A stretch of DNA of 64,000 nucleotides from DASSBG01 sp963800395 (GCA_963800395.1 CAWDBD010000020.1:14338-78337), one strand, 5' to 3'. Positions 8,367 through 17,170 are shown, numbered from the stretch's first letter. Notes: generated by a model from the letters alone, not told the origin. Made by a program: numbers and translations.

Positions 8367-9821
8367 TCAGCCTTTCTTGCCCGGCACGGAAATGGTCACG
8401 AACGCGGTAGTGCCCTGGCGGTTGCGTACCAGGAGCATGATCGTGTCCCCGGCCTTGACGCTCTTGGTCGCCGCCTTGTACTGGGCCACGCTGCCGATTT
8501 TCGACTGCCCCACCATCAGGATGACGTCGCCAGGCGCCAGGCCGGCCTTGCGCGCCTGCATGCCGGTAATATTGCTGATCACCACGCCCTGACCTGGCTT
8601 CAAATCCAGTGCCTGGCGCTGATCGGCCGTGATTGAATCAACCGACAGGCCCAGTGCGCCACTGCCCGAGTCGACTCCAGCAGACGACGAAGTCAGAGCA
8701 TTGTCATCGCGCGGCATCTCGCCCACCTTCACCTGCAGGGTCCTGGTCTTGCCGCCGCGGATCACCTTCAGCGTACCGTTGCTGCCTGGTCGTGTGGAAG
8801 CCACCATCGGACCGAGGTCGACCGAGGTCTCGACCGGCTCGCCATTGAAAGCCAGGATGACGTCACCAACCTCTACACCCGCCTTGTCAGCCGGGCTGCC
8901 CGGTTCCACCGCAGCGACCAGCGCACCAGCCGCGCTGTCCAGACCGAGGGCCCGGGCCTTGTCGGCGTCCACATTCTGGATTTGCACCCCGATCCGGCCG
9001 CGTGACACGTAGCCCTTGTCCTTGATCTGGTTGACCGCATCCATGGCGATATCGATGGGAATGGAGAACGACACGCCGGCGTAGTCCCCGGTATTGGAAT
9101 AGATCTGCGAGTTGATACCCACGACCTCGCCGGCCAGATTGAACAAGGGGCCGCCCGAATTGCCGCGGTTGATCGGCACGTCGGTCTGGATGAAGGTCGT
9201 GTACGGCTGATCGTTTCGGTTGGCCAGACTGCGGCCCACGGCGCTGACAATGCCCTGGGTCACGGTATAGTCGAAGCCGAAAGGCGAACCGATGGCCAGC
9301 ACCCACTGTCCGGGCTTGAGCGACTTCGAATCACCCAGCGATACGGCAGGCAGCCCGCTGGCCTTGATCTTCAGCAGGGCAATGTCATACGTCTTGTCGG
9401 TGCCCACCACCTTGGCGGTCAGGGTGCGCCTGTCCTGCAGCCTCACGATCACCTTGTCAGCGTGATCAACCACGTGATTGTTGGTGAGGATGTAACCATC
9501 ACTGGAAAGAATGAAGCCCGAGCCAAGCGAGGTATGTGCCCGCTCGCCTGGCGACGGCATGCCTGGCGCACCGAAGAAGTGGCGGAAGATTTCCGGCATG
9601 CCCGGCGGTACCTGCTGCTGTGCCTGGGGCTGTTGCGATTGCTGCAATGACTGATTGCCGTCGTACTTGGCCTCGACATGCACCACCGCTGGCGCGTTGC
9701 GGGCCACGATGGAAGTGAAATCCGGAAGCTCGCCGGCGAAAGCCGTTGCAGGCACCACGGCGACAACAGCCACGGCCAGCAGCGCGAACAGGACGAATGA
9801 GGAACGCAATGAAGTCTTCAT
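8367..9821 (-). CDS. degP: Periplasmic serine protease/chaperone of the DegP/MucD family
   Basis: HtrA-type protease that degrades or holds misfolded envelope proteins. The 484-residue product has a signal peptide (ending VVPATAFAGE), a trypsin-like domain with the catalytic His in NNHVVDHADK, Asp in KTYDIALLK and Ser in RGNSGGPL, then two PDZ domains (about 280-370 and 390-480; RIGVQIQNV and GALGLSVDS mark their starts). I chose ATG 9821 because it begins the signal peptide (MKTSLRSSFVLFALLAVAVV). It lies downstream of rpoE-rseA, the usual place of mucD in pseudomonads, which fits sigma-E control. Confidence 0.95.
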   Translation of the reverse strand: MKTSLRSSFVLFALLAVAVVAVVPATAFAGELPDFTSIVARNAPAVVHVEAKYDGNQSLQQSQQPQAQQQVPPGMPEIFRHFFGAPGMPSPGERAHTSLGSGFILSSDGYILTNNHVVDHADKVIVRLQDRRTLTAKVVGTDKTYDIALLKIKASGLPAVSLGDSKSLKPGQWVLAIGSPFGFDYTVTQGIVSAVGRSLANRNDQPYTTFIQTDVPINRGNSGGPLFNLAGEVVGINSQIYSNTGDYAGVSFSIPIDIAMDAVNQIKDKGYVSRGRIGVQIQNVDADKARALGLDSAAGALVAAVEPGSPADKAGVEVGDVILAFNGEPVETSVDLGPMVASTRPGSNGTLKVIRGGKTRTLQVKVGEMPRDDNALTSSSAGVDSGSGALGLSVDSITADQRQALDLKPGQGVVISNITGMQARKAGLAPGDVILMVGQSKIGSVAQYKAATKSVKAGDTIMLLVRNRQGTTAFVTISVPGKKG

Positions 9822-9938
9822 CGGGTTGGACCTTGTTGTTGATGAAACGTCAGGGATCCCGGCAGGCTTGCCGGGAAGCCACCACATGGAGTTTGTTCCG
9901 GGAGAATCGCTGCTCGAATCGTGAGCGTACACGCCCGA

Positions 9939-9970
9939 TTCAATCAGGGACCTCTTCAATCAGGGACCTC
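9939..9970. repeat. Perfect tandem duplication of a 16-bp unit
   Basis: The 16-bp unit TTCAATCAGGGACCTC occurs twice in immediate succession in the 204-bp space between rseA and degP. Closer to degP, at about 9854-9872, lies a short palindrome (CCCGGCAGGCTTGCCGGG). Neither has a following T-tract on the minus strand that would make a terminator. Their role is unknown; they could affect expression of degP relative to rpoE-rseA. Confidence 0.8.
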
Positions 9971-10025
9971 TTATCGACCCCCCGCTTCCAGCGTCAGACA
10001 ACACGCGGGCGGGTCAGATCACCGC

Positions 10026-10721
10026 TCAGTGCGGCAGAGTTTGTGCCTGCGACTGCTGGCGCGGCGGACCAACGCCCGGCGGGCTGTAAACAGACCTTTC
10101 TCGCAGGAAAAGTGTTTCCGGCTGATGCTGGTCCGCTCGTGCGGGAACCTGCATCCACACTGGAGCCATGCCGCCTGTACGCGACATCAGAACCGGCCCC
10201 TGGGCACGGATCGCCGCAGCCGGCTGTACATTCAGCATGGCTGACCCGGGCTGGCGCAGGAGCGAACTCAGATCGGGGCCTGGCGATGCCTCGACATCAT
10301 GCGCGGCAGTGGCTGTGCTCGCATCGCTGCTGGCAAGGGTCGGTGCGCTGTTGACCGAAGTCTGTTCGGTGGCCACAGGGGTGGAGGACACCGGCTGGCG
10401 AGGCTGCATCCAGACCAGCGCCGCGACTGCGACACTGGCAGCAATGCTGCCACCGAGGCCATAACGCACCCAGCGCGAGCTGCGCTGCCTGGGTGTCGAT
10501 GCCTGTTCCTGGTTGATCTGTCGCATGACCCGAACTGCCAGGTTGGCTGTCACCGGCATGCAGGCGCGATGACGCAAGCTGTCACCAATCAACTGGTAAC
10601 GTGACCACAATTCGGCAAGCTCCGGCTCGGCCTGGATTCGGCGCAGCAGGAAACGTGCTTCGTCGGCTCCGAGCTCGCCATCGAGCAGTGCGGAAAGCTG
10701 TTGTTTGCTGACTTCACTCAT
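10026..10721 (-). CDS. rseA: Anti-sigma-E factor RseA-like protein
   Basis: A 231-residue protein. Its N-terminal domain (MSEVSKQQLSALLDGELGAD, then RYQLIGDSLRHR) matches the cytoplasmic sigma-binding domain of RseA/MucA. A single membrane span follows (about residues 95-115, YGLGGSIAASVAVAALVWM), then a low-complexity periplasmic tail. It is inferred to hold RpoE inactive until envelope stress triggers its proteolysis. The start ATG at 10721 overlaps rpoE by eight bases. No rseB/mucB gene follows; the next gene is degP after 204 bp. Assignment is by domain layout and context, since this family diverges quickly. Confidence 0.88.
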   Translation of the reverse strand: MSEVSKQQLSALLDGELGADEARFLLRRIQAEPELAELWSRYQLIGDSLRHRACMPVTANLAVRVMRQINQEQASTPRQRSSRWVRYGLGGSIAASVAVAALVWMQPRQPVSSTPVATEQTSVNSAPTLASSDASTATAAHDVEASPGPDLSSLLRQPGSAMLNVQPAAAIRAQGPVLMSRTGGMAPVWMQVPARADQHQPETLFLRERSVYSPPGVGPPRQQSQAQTLPH

Positions 10722-11310
10722 GGGGGCGGTTCTCTTCGGACAACAGTGGCCTGAGGTTTTCGTCGATGGCCTCACGGGCCCTGAAAATGCGTGATCGTAC
10801 GGTTCCGATGGGGCAATCCATGCGTTTGGCGATTTCCTCGTAGCTCAGACCCTCCGATTCCCGGAGGCTCACGGCCTCGCGCAGATCGTCTGGCAATTCT
10901 TGGACAGTATCGAACACCGTTTGTTCAATTTCCTGCCGCAACAATTCATGTTCCGGGCTGGCGTTGTCACTGAAATGCAGGAAGCGCTCGAAGTGCTCGG
11001 CATCCTCGACCGCAATGTCGGTGGCCGGCGGCCGTCTTCCACGCGATACCAGGTGGTTCTTGGCGGTATTGATGGCGATCTTGTACATCCACGTATAAAA
11101 GGCACTATCACCACGGAAGTTCTTCAAGGCCTTGTAGGCCCGGATGAACGCATCCTGGGAGACGTCTTCAGCCTCGCTCCAGTCCGATACATAGCGGGAA
11201 ATGACCGCAATGATCTTGCGCTGATACTTTCGCACCAACAAATCGAACGCGGTGTTGTCACCTTGCTTGACGCGCTCGACCAGCACGCGATCCGGTTCTG
11301 TATCTGCCAT
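10714..11310 (-). CDS. rpoE: RNA polymerase sigma factor RpoE (ECF, sigma-E)
   Basis: Extracytoplasmic-function sigma factor for envelope stress. The 198-residue product has region 2 (DLLVRKYQRKIIAVISRYV, then EDVSQDAFIRAYKALKNFRG and AFYTWMYKIAINTAKNHL) and region 4 with helix-turn-helix (LSYEEIAKRMDCPIGTVRSR). Length is close to the 191 residues of the E. coli protein. It heads the rpoE-rseA-degP series. A good sigma-E type promoter lies 59-88 bp upstream of its start, suggesting autoregulation. Confidence 0.97.
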   Translation of the reverse strand: MADTEPDRVLVERVKQGDNTAFDLLVRKYQRKIIAVISRYVSDWSEAEDVSQDAFIRAYKALKNFRGDSAFYTWMYKIAINTAKNHLVSRGRRPPATDIAVEDAEHFERFLHFSDNASPEHELLRQEIEQTVFDTVQELPDDLREAVSLRESEGLSYEEIAKRMDCPIGTVRSRIFRAREAIDENLRPLLSEENRPHE

Positions 11311-11368
11311 GGTTTGCCTTTGGGATCCCTTTGACGAATCCGATAGGCGCTCGAATCACGCGCCTGAT

Positions 11369-11398
11369 AATTGACCGCAACAAGGTAGCCCAAGTTCC
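11369..11398 (-). promoter_or_regulatory. Candidate sigma-E promoter of rpoE
   Basis: On the minus strand GGAACTT (forward 11392-11398) is followed after 15 bases by GGTCAA (forward 11371-11376). This matches the sigma-E consensus (GGAACTT, 15-16 bp, GTCNNA/TCNNA) seen in gammaproteobacteria. The predicted transcript would start near 11363 and leave a leader of about 50 bases before the rpoE ATG. It implies that RpoE activates its own operon. Confidence 0.75.
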
Positions 11399-11546
11399 CC
11401 TGCCACCTCCAGAGATTGCCCAGCCCTGGTGCGGGCGGGCAACGAGCAAGGGATGGGGGCAGGGCCGGGCAATTCCAAGTCGGAGGCGGCGCTCGGCATG
11501 ATGGACCGCCACCCGGGAACCATCCCGGGCCCCGGCAACGTCAGGG

Positions 11547-11731
11547 CTAGCCCGCATTATTCATGAACCTCCTGCTGCGACCGCCGATACACTCGCTGTG
11601 GCACGCGCTACTCCCTCAGCTGCGCTCGACGTACTGTCGAAGTACGCCATCGCGCATCTTCAGTGCGCATCGCGCGCCACAGCGGCGTCTCGTCGGTCTC
11701 GCGACGGACGCTCATGAATAATCCGGGCTAG
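11547..11731. repeat. 185-bp palindromic (MITE-like) element with 20-bp inverted ends
   Basis: The left end CTAGCCCGCATTATTCATGA (11547-11566) and the right end TCATGAATAATCCGGGCTAG (11712-11731) are inverted complements with a single mismatch. The interior also pairs imperfectly along most of its length (for example CGCTGTGGCACGCGCT against the GCGCGCCACAGCG segment at 11671-11684), with a turn at GTACTGTCGAAGTAC (11631-11645). It has no coding capacity. It looks like a non-autonomous palindromic element or an extended REP-type sequence. It lies in the rpoE upstream region, beyond the candidate promoter. Confidence 0.75.
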
Positions 11732-11893
11732 GAGCCTGGGCGGTAGAAACACAAGCGGCTGCGGCTCGTGGTTTTGGCCAGCTTTTCCGCTCATTTTCGT
11801 AAAATAGCTACGGCTATTCGCCTCAAATGATCGAAAAATCTGCCTCAAAACCACTTTGCCTCGCTCACTTGGTTCCTACGGCCCACGCTCCTA
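11728..11893. repeat. Second palindromic element, 166 bp, with 22-bp inverted ends
   Basis: The left end begins TAGGAGCCTGGGCGGTAG (11728 on) and the right end, read on the minus strand from 11893, begins TAGGAGCGTGGGCCGTAG; 19 of 22 bases agree. The interior is AT-richer than the genome and self-complementary, with GGTTTTGGCCAG against CTGCCTCAAAACC and a turn at AATAGCTACGGCTATT. It abuts the preceding element, sharing the bases at 11728-11731. Its right end supplies the TAG stop codon of the GGDEF-EAL gene. No open reading frame of note is inside. It resembles a MITE or extended REP hairpin. Confidence 0.75.
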
Positions 11894-14485
11894 GCCCTGG
11901 CTGAGCACGGGCCTGGCGTGAGCAAAGCTGCGTTCACGTTCGGCCAGCAGGTTGCCGAAACTGACCGCCGACAGGGGGCGGCAGAACAAGTACCCCTGCA
12001 GCTCCTCGCAACCGTGGGCGCGCAGGAAATCGAGGTGCTGCTCTATCTCGACGCCCTCGGCCACCACGCTGTGATGCAGGTTGTGAGCCATGGTGATGGT
12101 GGCGCGCACAATGGCTTCGTCGTCCGGGTCGACGCCGATGTTGCGCACGAAAGACTGGTCAATCTTGACCCGGTCTGCGGGAAAATGACGGATGTAGTCG
12201 AGCGAGGACTGCCCGGTACCGAAGTCGTCAATGGCAATACTGCAACCCAACGCGCGCAAGCCACCGAGGGTGTCAAGCAAATTGGGAATGTCGCGCACAT
12301 TGACGCTCTCGGTGACCTCCAGCTCCAGCAGCTTCGGCGGCAGCCCCGATTCCTCGAGAATATCGCTTACCTGCCTGACCAGGTTCACCTGCCGCAACTG
12401 CAATGCCGACAGATTCACCCCGACCCGCAACGACAGCTTGTACTTGCTCTGCCATTCACGCGCCTGTTTGCACGCGGTGCGCATGACCCATTCGCCGATC
12501 GAGTTGATGAGCCCGGTTTCTTCGGCAATCGGGATGAAGAAACCGGGGCTGATCATGCCAAGTTCCGGATGCTCCCAGCGCACCAGTGCCTCCATGCCGA
12601 TAATGTCTTCAGTGCTGGAATCGACCTGTGGCTGGTAGTACACGAGCAGCTCGTCATTGCGTTCGGCCAGGCGCAGTTTTGCTTCCAGGGCAATGCGCTG
12701 CTTGTGGGACTCCTCGGGCACTGCCTCGTAGGCCTGGAAATTGTTGCGCCCCTGGCCCTTGGCGCTGTACATGGCCACGTCGGCATGTTTGAGCAGTTCA
12801 TCGGCCGTATCGGCATCGTCGGGGTGAAAGCTGATGCCGACCGACGCGGTGATCTTCAATTCCGAGTCATCATCCAGCGTCAACGGGGCCTCCATGATGC
12901 GGATGATCTTGTCGGCGATGCGCATTACGTCTTCACGCTGGACGATATGGCGCAGGATCAGGGTGAACTCGTCACCGGCATAGCGCGCCACCGTGTCCGA
13001 GGCGCGCACGCTGCTGCACAGGCGCTTGGACACTGCACGCAGGACCTGGTCGCCGACATCATGCCCCAGCGAATCGTTGATGGTCTTGAAACGGTCAAGG
13101 TCGACGAACATCACGGCAAACATTTCGCCGGTCCGGTGCGAAGCGCGCAAGGCACTTTGCAGGCGGTCATTGAACAGCAATCGGTTGGGCAGGCCTGTCA
13201 GCGCATCCTGCAGTCCCTTGGCACGTCCCTGCTCCATCGACTCGTGCAGCTCGATTTCAAACCCGAAACGCGCGGCGGCCACGCGTATCGCATCAAGTGC
13301 CCCGACACGTTTGGACAGATCCTCCTTGCAGGCCAGCACAAAAGCGCCAAGGACGTTGCGCCGCGCATCCATCAGGGGCAATCCGACGAAGGCACTGTAG
13401 TCATGGTCGCGGACAAACTCGTCCACATTGGCGAGACGGTGAGCGTCGCCCAGATGAACGATCGGCTCGCCTTCCAGAACAAGTTTGACGATCGGTTGCT
13501 TGCTGATGTCCACGTCGTTGTCATCAGCGGATGCCCCCCAACTCAGGGCCAGTGTTTCGGCTCTGTAATTGTCTTCCTGATGCAGGCGCACCACGGCCAC
13601 GAGGTCGAGATCCATGCGTTCGACCATGAGCTGCGCCGCATGCTGCATACCGTTGTTGCTGCCGACGCCAGCATGCATGGCACTGAGTGTGGAGAATGCC
13701 TGTTGTGCCTGCAGAACCGGGCTGATATCACGTATCACCCCGACCTGGACCATGCGCCCGTTGCGGCCCATCAGGCGCGCGTGCATTTCCACCGGGTAAC
13801 TGCTGCCATCGGCGCGTTGCTTGTGAAAGCGGTAACGCACCTTGCCATCGGCCAGCAGGCGTTCGTTGAACATGCGACGCTGCTCGCGCGTATGACTGAC
13901 GTCGATACTGCCAACAGGCTGCCCGACAATTTGCCCGGCATCGATACCCGACACCTGTTCGAAGCTCGGGCTCACCTCGATGATGCGGCCGTTGTGCGGG
14001 TCGGACACGACTATCTCGTCGATACTGGCATCAAAGGCAAAGCGATAAGCATCGCCCTCATGCCCGTGATCATCGCCCCTGCCCGCGAGGAGCTGGCGAA
14101 TTCGATACAGGGCTTCGGACGCCATCACCGGGCTGCGAATCCACTCGCGCACTCCGGGGGGCGTGTTCAGATAGCCCCAGCGGCCGTAGCGGGAATCGGC
14201 TGCAAGTATCCCCAGGACTGGCGTATTCGCCATGTTCGCGTCCGCTTGCATGGCCGCGCAGAACGCCACTACCGTATCTGCCTTTTCCGCAAATTCGGCA
14301 ATGATCAGGTCGAAATGGATGCCCTGCCCGAGAAAGCCGCGTGCCTGCTCGATATCCTTGGCTGTGTGGATGGCTGCCATGTTTTCAGCATCCAGGGCAT
14401 CAAACAGGCAGCGCCGGTCCTCGCGGTTGCCGGTGACAATCAGCAAGGTGGCGCCTTGCTCGTGATCCTGGTCGGCAGCATTCAT
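11891..14485 (-). CDS. Bifunctional diguanylate cyclase/phosphodiesterase (degenerate receiver-PAS-GAF-GGDEF-EAL)
   Basis: About 864 residues. In order: a receiver-like fold (1-135) lacking the acidic pair (TGNRED) and with Glu in place of the phospho-acceptor Asp (DLIIAEF); a PAS domain (145-265); a GAF-like domain (270-415); GGDEF (425-590) with an intact AGDEF catalytic loop and an RASD inhibitory I-site five residues before it; and EAL (605-855) with EALVRW, the VNLSALQL Asn, ELEVTES, IDDFGTG, the VKID Lys, VAEGVE and LQGYLF all present. Both cyclic-di-GMP synthesis and hydrolysis therefore look possible. The ATG at 14485 overlaps the upstream gene's stop (ATGA). The stop codon lies in a palindromic repeat. 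Confidence 0.92.
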   Translation of the reverse strand: MNAADQDHEQGATLLIVTGNREDRRCLFDALDAENMAAIHTAKDIEQARGFLGQGIHFDLIIAEFAEKADTVVAFCAAMQADANMANTPVLGILAADSRYGRWGYLNTPPGVREWIRSPVMASEALYRIRQLLAGRGDDHGHEGDAYRFAFDASIDEIVVSDPHNGRIIEVSPSFEQVSGIDAGQIVGQPVGSIDVSHTREQRRMFNERLLADGKVRYRFHKQRADGSSYPVEMHARLMGRNGRMVQVGVIRDISPVLQAQQAFSTLSAMHAGVGSNNGMQHAAQLMVERMDLDLVAVVRLHQEDNYRAETLALSWGASADDNDVDISKQPIVKLVLEGEPIVHLGDAHRLANVDEFVRDHDYSAFVGLPLMDARRNVLGAFVLACKEDLSKRVGALDAIRVAAARFGFEIELHESMEQGRAKGLQDALTGLPNRLLFNDRLQSALRASHRTGEMFAVMFVDLDRFKTINDSLGHDVGDQVLRAVSKRLCSSVRASDTVARYAGDEFTLILRHIVQREDVMRIADKIIRIMEAPLTLDDDSELKITASVGISFHPDDADTADELLKHADVAMYSAKGQGRNNFQAYEAVPEESHKQRIALEAKLRLAERNDELLVYYQPQVDSSTEDIIGMEALVRWEHPELGMISPGFFIPIAEETGLINSIGEWVMRTACKQAREWQSKYKLSLRVGVNLSALQLRQVNLVRQVSDILEESGLPPKLLELEVTESVNVRDIPNLLDTLGGLRALGCSIAIDDFGTGQSSLDYIRHFPADRVKIDQSFVRNIGVDPDDEAIVRATITMAHNLHHSVVAEGVEIEQHLDFLRAHGCEELQGYLFCRPLSAVSFGNLLAERERSFAHARPVLSQG

Positions 14486-14991
14486 CGTACCCACCGCCCA
14501 TCGCGCAGACGTGGCCTGCCCTTGTCGCCACCACTGACACTGAGACGCAGGCTCACCGCCTCCAGTCGGTCATCAATCTCCGGACTGTTGCCGAGAATGA
14601 CCACCCGGCGCGATGGCCCGTCCTTGAGACGACCTATTTCAGCCAGCAGATTGATGCTCTGCGGCGACAAACTGGAGGTATCAACCTGCATGAGGTAGAT
14701 GCCAAAATGCATGCTTCGGCGAATGAACCTCAAGGTGTCAGTGAGCCGGCGGCTGACCTGAATCTGCATGTCCCCCTCGCGCATGCTGCGCAGACCGGTC
14801 TCATCCTGCCACAAATAGATCGCCTGGCCACTGCGCCGCGTCAACAGCCGCAATTCCTCGATCAGTTCGTCAGCCTGATTGGTGTCCAGCACAATAAGGT
14901 TGCAGGGCGCGTCAACGATGCGCTCCAGCAGTGCAGTGGCGGCAGCGTGACTGCCATGGCCCGTATTCAATTCAGCAAGCCTCTCGTCCAA
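14482..14991 (-). CDS. Conserved-looking hypothetical protein coupled to the GGDEF-EAL gene
   Basis: A 169-residue soluble protein with no signal peptide or membrane segment. It has alternating strands and helices: a hydrophobic strand ending in Asp (NLIVLDTNQAD), a segment about 55 residues later (FGIYLMQVDTSSLSPQSINL) and a strand RRVVILGNSPEIDDRL. That pattern resembles the Walker B and sensor-1 part of P-loop ATPases, but there is no Walker A lysine loop, so ATP hydrolysis is not supported. It overlaps the cyclic-di-GMP enzyme gene by four bases and is the first gene of that pair, divergent from the fatty-acid oxidation gene. A role in controlling the enzyme is inference from coupling only. 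Confidence 0.7.
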   Translation of the reverse strand: MDERLAELNTGHGSHAAATALLERIVDAPCNLIVLDTNQADELIEELRLLTRRSGQAIYLWQDETGLRSMREGDMQIQVSRRLTDTLRFIRRSMHFGIYLMQVDTSSLSPQSINLLAEIGRLKDGPSRRVVILGNSPEIDDRLEAVSLRLSVSGGDKGRPRLRDGRWVR

Positions 14992-15118
14992 TCATCGCCG
15001 ATTTGCGGTAAACCAGTATCAGAGCGCAACCCGGGGCACCGGACCTGCCGGCTCCAGGGTTTGACCGCAAGCAGGTCGAAGCTTGATGATAACCCTCCCC
15101 GAACCATTGGTCACACCC

Positions 15119-17170
15119 ATGTTTGAAGGACTGCAACTGAAGCACTGGCGCAGCGAGATTGACGCCGACGCCATCGTCACGCTGACCATCGACAGGGCCG
15201 ACGCCTCGGTCAATGCCCTGTCGCGTGCGGTTCTGGACGAACTGGCGCAGATTGTGGAGCGCCTGGGCATCAACAAGCCCCGCGCGGTGGTCATCCACTC
15301 GGGCAAGTCCGGCAGCTTTGTCGTGGGGGCTGACCTGAACGAGTTCGAAGGCTATGCGCGCGACGGCGTCGTGCATGATGCCATCCGCCATGGCCAGCGG
15401 GTATTCCAGGACCTCGCCAGCCTGCCCTGCCCGACGGTCGCTGCCATCCATGGCAATTGCCTGGGTGGTGGCACGGAGATGGCACTGGCCTGCACGATGC
15501 GCGTGGCCACCCGCGACAACGCCACCCGTATTGGTCTTCCCGAGGTCCAGCTGGGCATTCACCCGGGCTGGGGTGGTACCGCGCGCCTGCCGCGATTGAT
15601 CGGCACACCCGAGGCCATGAAGTTGATGCTGACAGGCGCCCCGGCGCGCGCGTCCAAGGCGCTGCGTCTGGGTCTGGTGGACAAGCTCGCCGATACCGAC
15701 AAGCTGCTCGAAGTCGCCCGCAAGCTGGCATGTCGCCCGCGCCAGCGACCGCTGCGACAGCGGGCGCTGGCCTGGGCCACAAACACCTGGCTGGTGCGCC
15801 AGGCGCTGGCGCCCATGCTGGTCAAGCAGACCTCTGCGCGGGTAAAAAAGCGCCATTACCCGGCCCCTTTTGCCCTGATCGAGGTGTGGCGGCGCGGCGG
15901 CGGCAACATCGAGCAGCGACTGAAACTGGAAGCCCGCTCGGTCACCAGGCTGGCAGCGACCAGCACCGCGCAAAACCTGATCCGCGTGTATTTCCTCAGC
16001 GAACGACTCAAGGGCCTGGGCAAGAATGTCGACCACGGCATCACGCATGTTCATGTCGTGGGCGCCGGCGTCATGGGCGGCGACATCGCGGCGTGGTGCG
16101 CATGGAAGGGTTTTGAAGTCAGCCTGCAGGACCGGGAGATGAAATACATCACACCGGCGCTGGAACGCGCCGGCAAGTTGTTCGAACGCAAGGCCCATGG
16201 TGACGACCAGCGTATCAAGGATTGCAAGGCTCGCCTCAAGGCCGATGTCGACGGTGACGGCGTGGCCAGTGCCGGCCTGGCCATCGAGGCCATCTTCGAG
16301 AACAGCGAGGCCAAGCAGAAGCTTTACAAGGAGCTGGAAGCCAAGCTGGACACGAAGGCCATCCTGGCCAGTAATACATCCAGCATTCCGCTCGACGAGC
16401 TGCGCGAATCACTCAAGCGTCCACAGAACTTCCTCGGGCTGCATTTTTTCAACCCCGTTGCCAAGATGCCGCTGGTGGAAGTGGTACAGCACGATCAACT
16501 GGACGAGAATGTCAGCAAGCGCGCCTTGTCGATCGTGCAATCGCTGGGCAAGCTCCCGGTCCCGGTAAAGGGCACGCCCGGCTTTCTGGTCAACCGCATC
16601 CTGATGCCCTACCTGCTGGAATCGATTCGCGCGCTGTCCGAGGGCGTGCCGGGCGCGGTGCTGGACAAGGTGGCGCGCGGTTTCGGCATGCCAATGGGGC
16701 CCATCGAGCTGGCCGATACCGTGGGCCTGGATGTGGCTGCCTCGGTGGGCAAGGAGTTGGCACCCTTCCTGAACCTGGACCTGCCCGAAGGCGTGGAGGA
16801 CAAGGTCGAGGCCGGTGACCGCGGCAAGAAGACCGGCAAGGGCTTCTATGTGTGGGAAGACGGCAAACCCACCAAACCGGACGTACCCGACGGCTACAAG
16901 CCCGCCGATGACCTGGAAGACCGCATGATTCTGCCGATGCTCAACGAATCGGTCGCCTGCCTGCACGACGGCGTGGTCGAAGATCCTGACCTGCTGGATG
17001 CCGGCGTCATCTTCGGCACCGGGTTTGCTCCGTTCCGCGGCGGCCCCATCGCCTACATCCGCGCCTGTGGCACCGAGGACCTCACGGCACGCCTTGATGC
17101 CCTGGCGAGCAAATACGGTGATCGCTTCAAGCCGCGCAATGGCTGGGACAACCCGGCGCTGAAGGCGTAG
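15119..17170 (+). CDS. fadB: Fatty-acid beta-oxidation multifunctional protein (enoyl-CoA hydratase / 3-hydroxyacyl-CoA dehydrogenase)
   Basis: About 683 residues. The N-terminal crotonase domain (1-200) has the oxyanion-hole segment HGNCLGGGTEMALAC and GIHPGWGGTARLPRLIG. The middle domain has the NAD-binding motif VVGAGVMGGDIAAW and the dehydrogenase signature HFFNPVAKMPLVEVV, followed by two C-terminal dehydrogenase domains (for example RGFGMPMGPIELADTVGLDV). It hydrates enoyl-CoA and oxidises the 3-hydroxyacyl-CoA. The ATG at 15119 begins MFEGLQLKHW; weaker upstream starts exist at 15083-15086. No thiolase gene (fadA) is adjacent, as in fadJ-like or stand-alone copies, so the symbol is a family-level call. 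It is divergent from the 169-residue hypothetical. Confidence 0.9.
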   Translation: MFEGLQLKHWRSEIDADAIVTLTIDRADASVNALSRAVLDELAQIVERLGINKPRAVVIHSGKSGSFVVGADLNEFEGYARDGVVHDAIRHGQRVFQDLASLPCPTVAAIHGNCLGGGTEMALACTMRVATRDNATRIGLPEVQLGIHPGWGGTARLPRLIGTPEAMKLMLTGAPARASKALRLGLVDKLADTDKLLEVARKLACRPRQRPLRQRALAWATNTWLVRQALAPMLVKQTSARVKKRHYPAPFALIEVWRRGGGNIEQRLKLEARSVTRLAATSTAQNLIRVYFLSERLKGLGKNVDHGITHVHVVGAGVMGGDIAAWCAWKGFEVSLQDREMKYITPALERAGKLFERKAHGDDQRIKDCKARLKADVDGDGVASAGLAIEAIFENSEAKQKLYKELEAKLDTKAILASNTSSIPLDELRESLKRPQNFLGLHFFNPVAKMPLVEVVQHDQLDENVSKRALSIVQSLGKLPVPVKGTPGFLVNRILMPYLLESIRALSEGVPGAVLDKVARGFGMPMGPIELADTVGLDVAASVGKELAPFLNLDLPEGVEDKVEAGDRGKKTGKGFYVWEDGKPTKPDVPDGYKPADDLEDRMILPMLNESVACLHDGVVEDPDLLDAGVIFGTGFAPFRGGPIAYIRACGTEDLTARLDALASKYGDRFKPRNGWDNPALKA

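Noticed and set aside
11918..14698. Very long plus-strand open frame (926 codons) opposite the GGDEF-EAL gene
   Set aside because: It lacks domains and is explained by GC-rich codon use in the true gene, whose catalytic motifs are all intact on the other strand.
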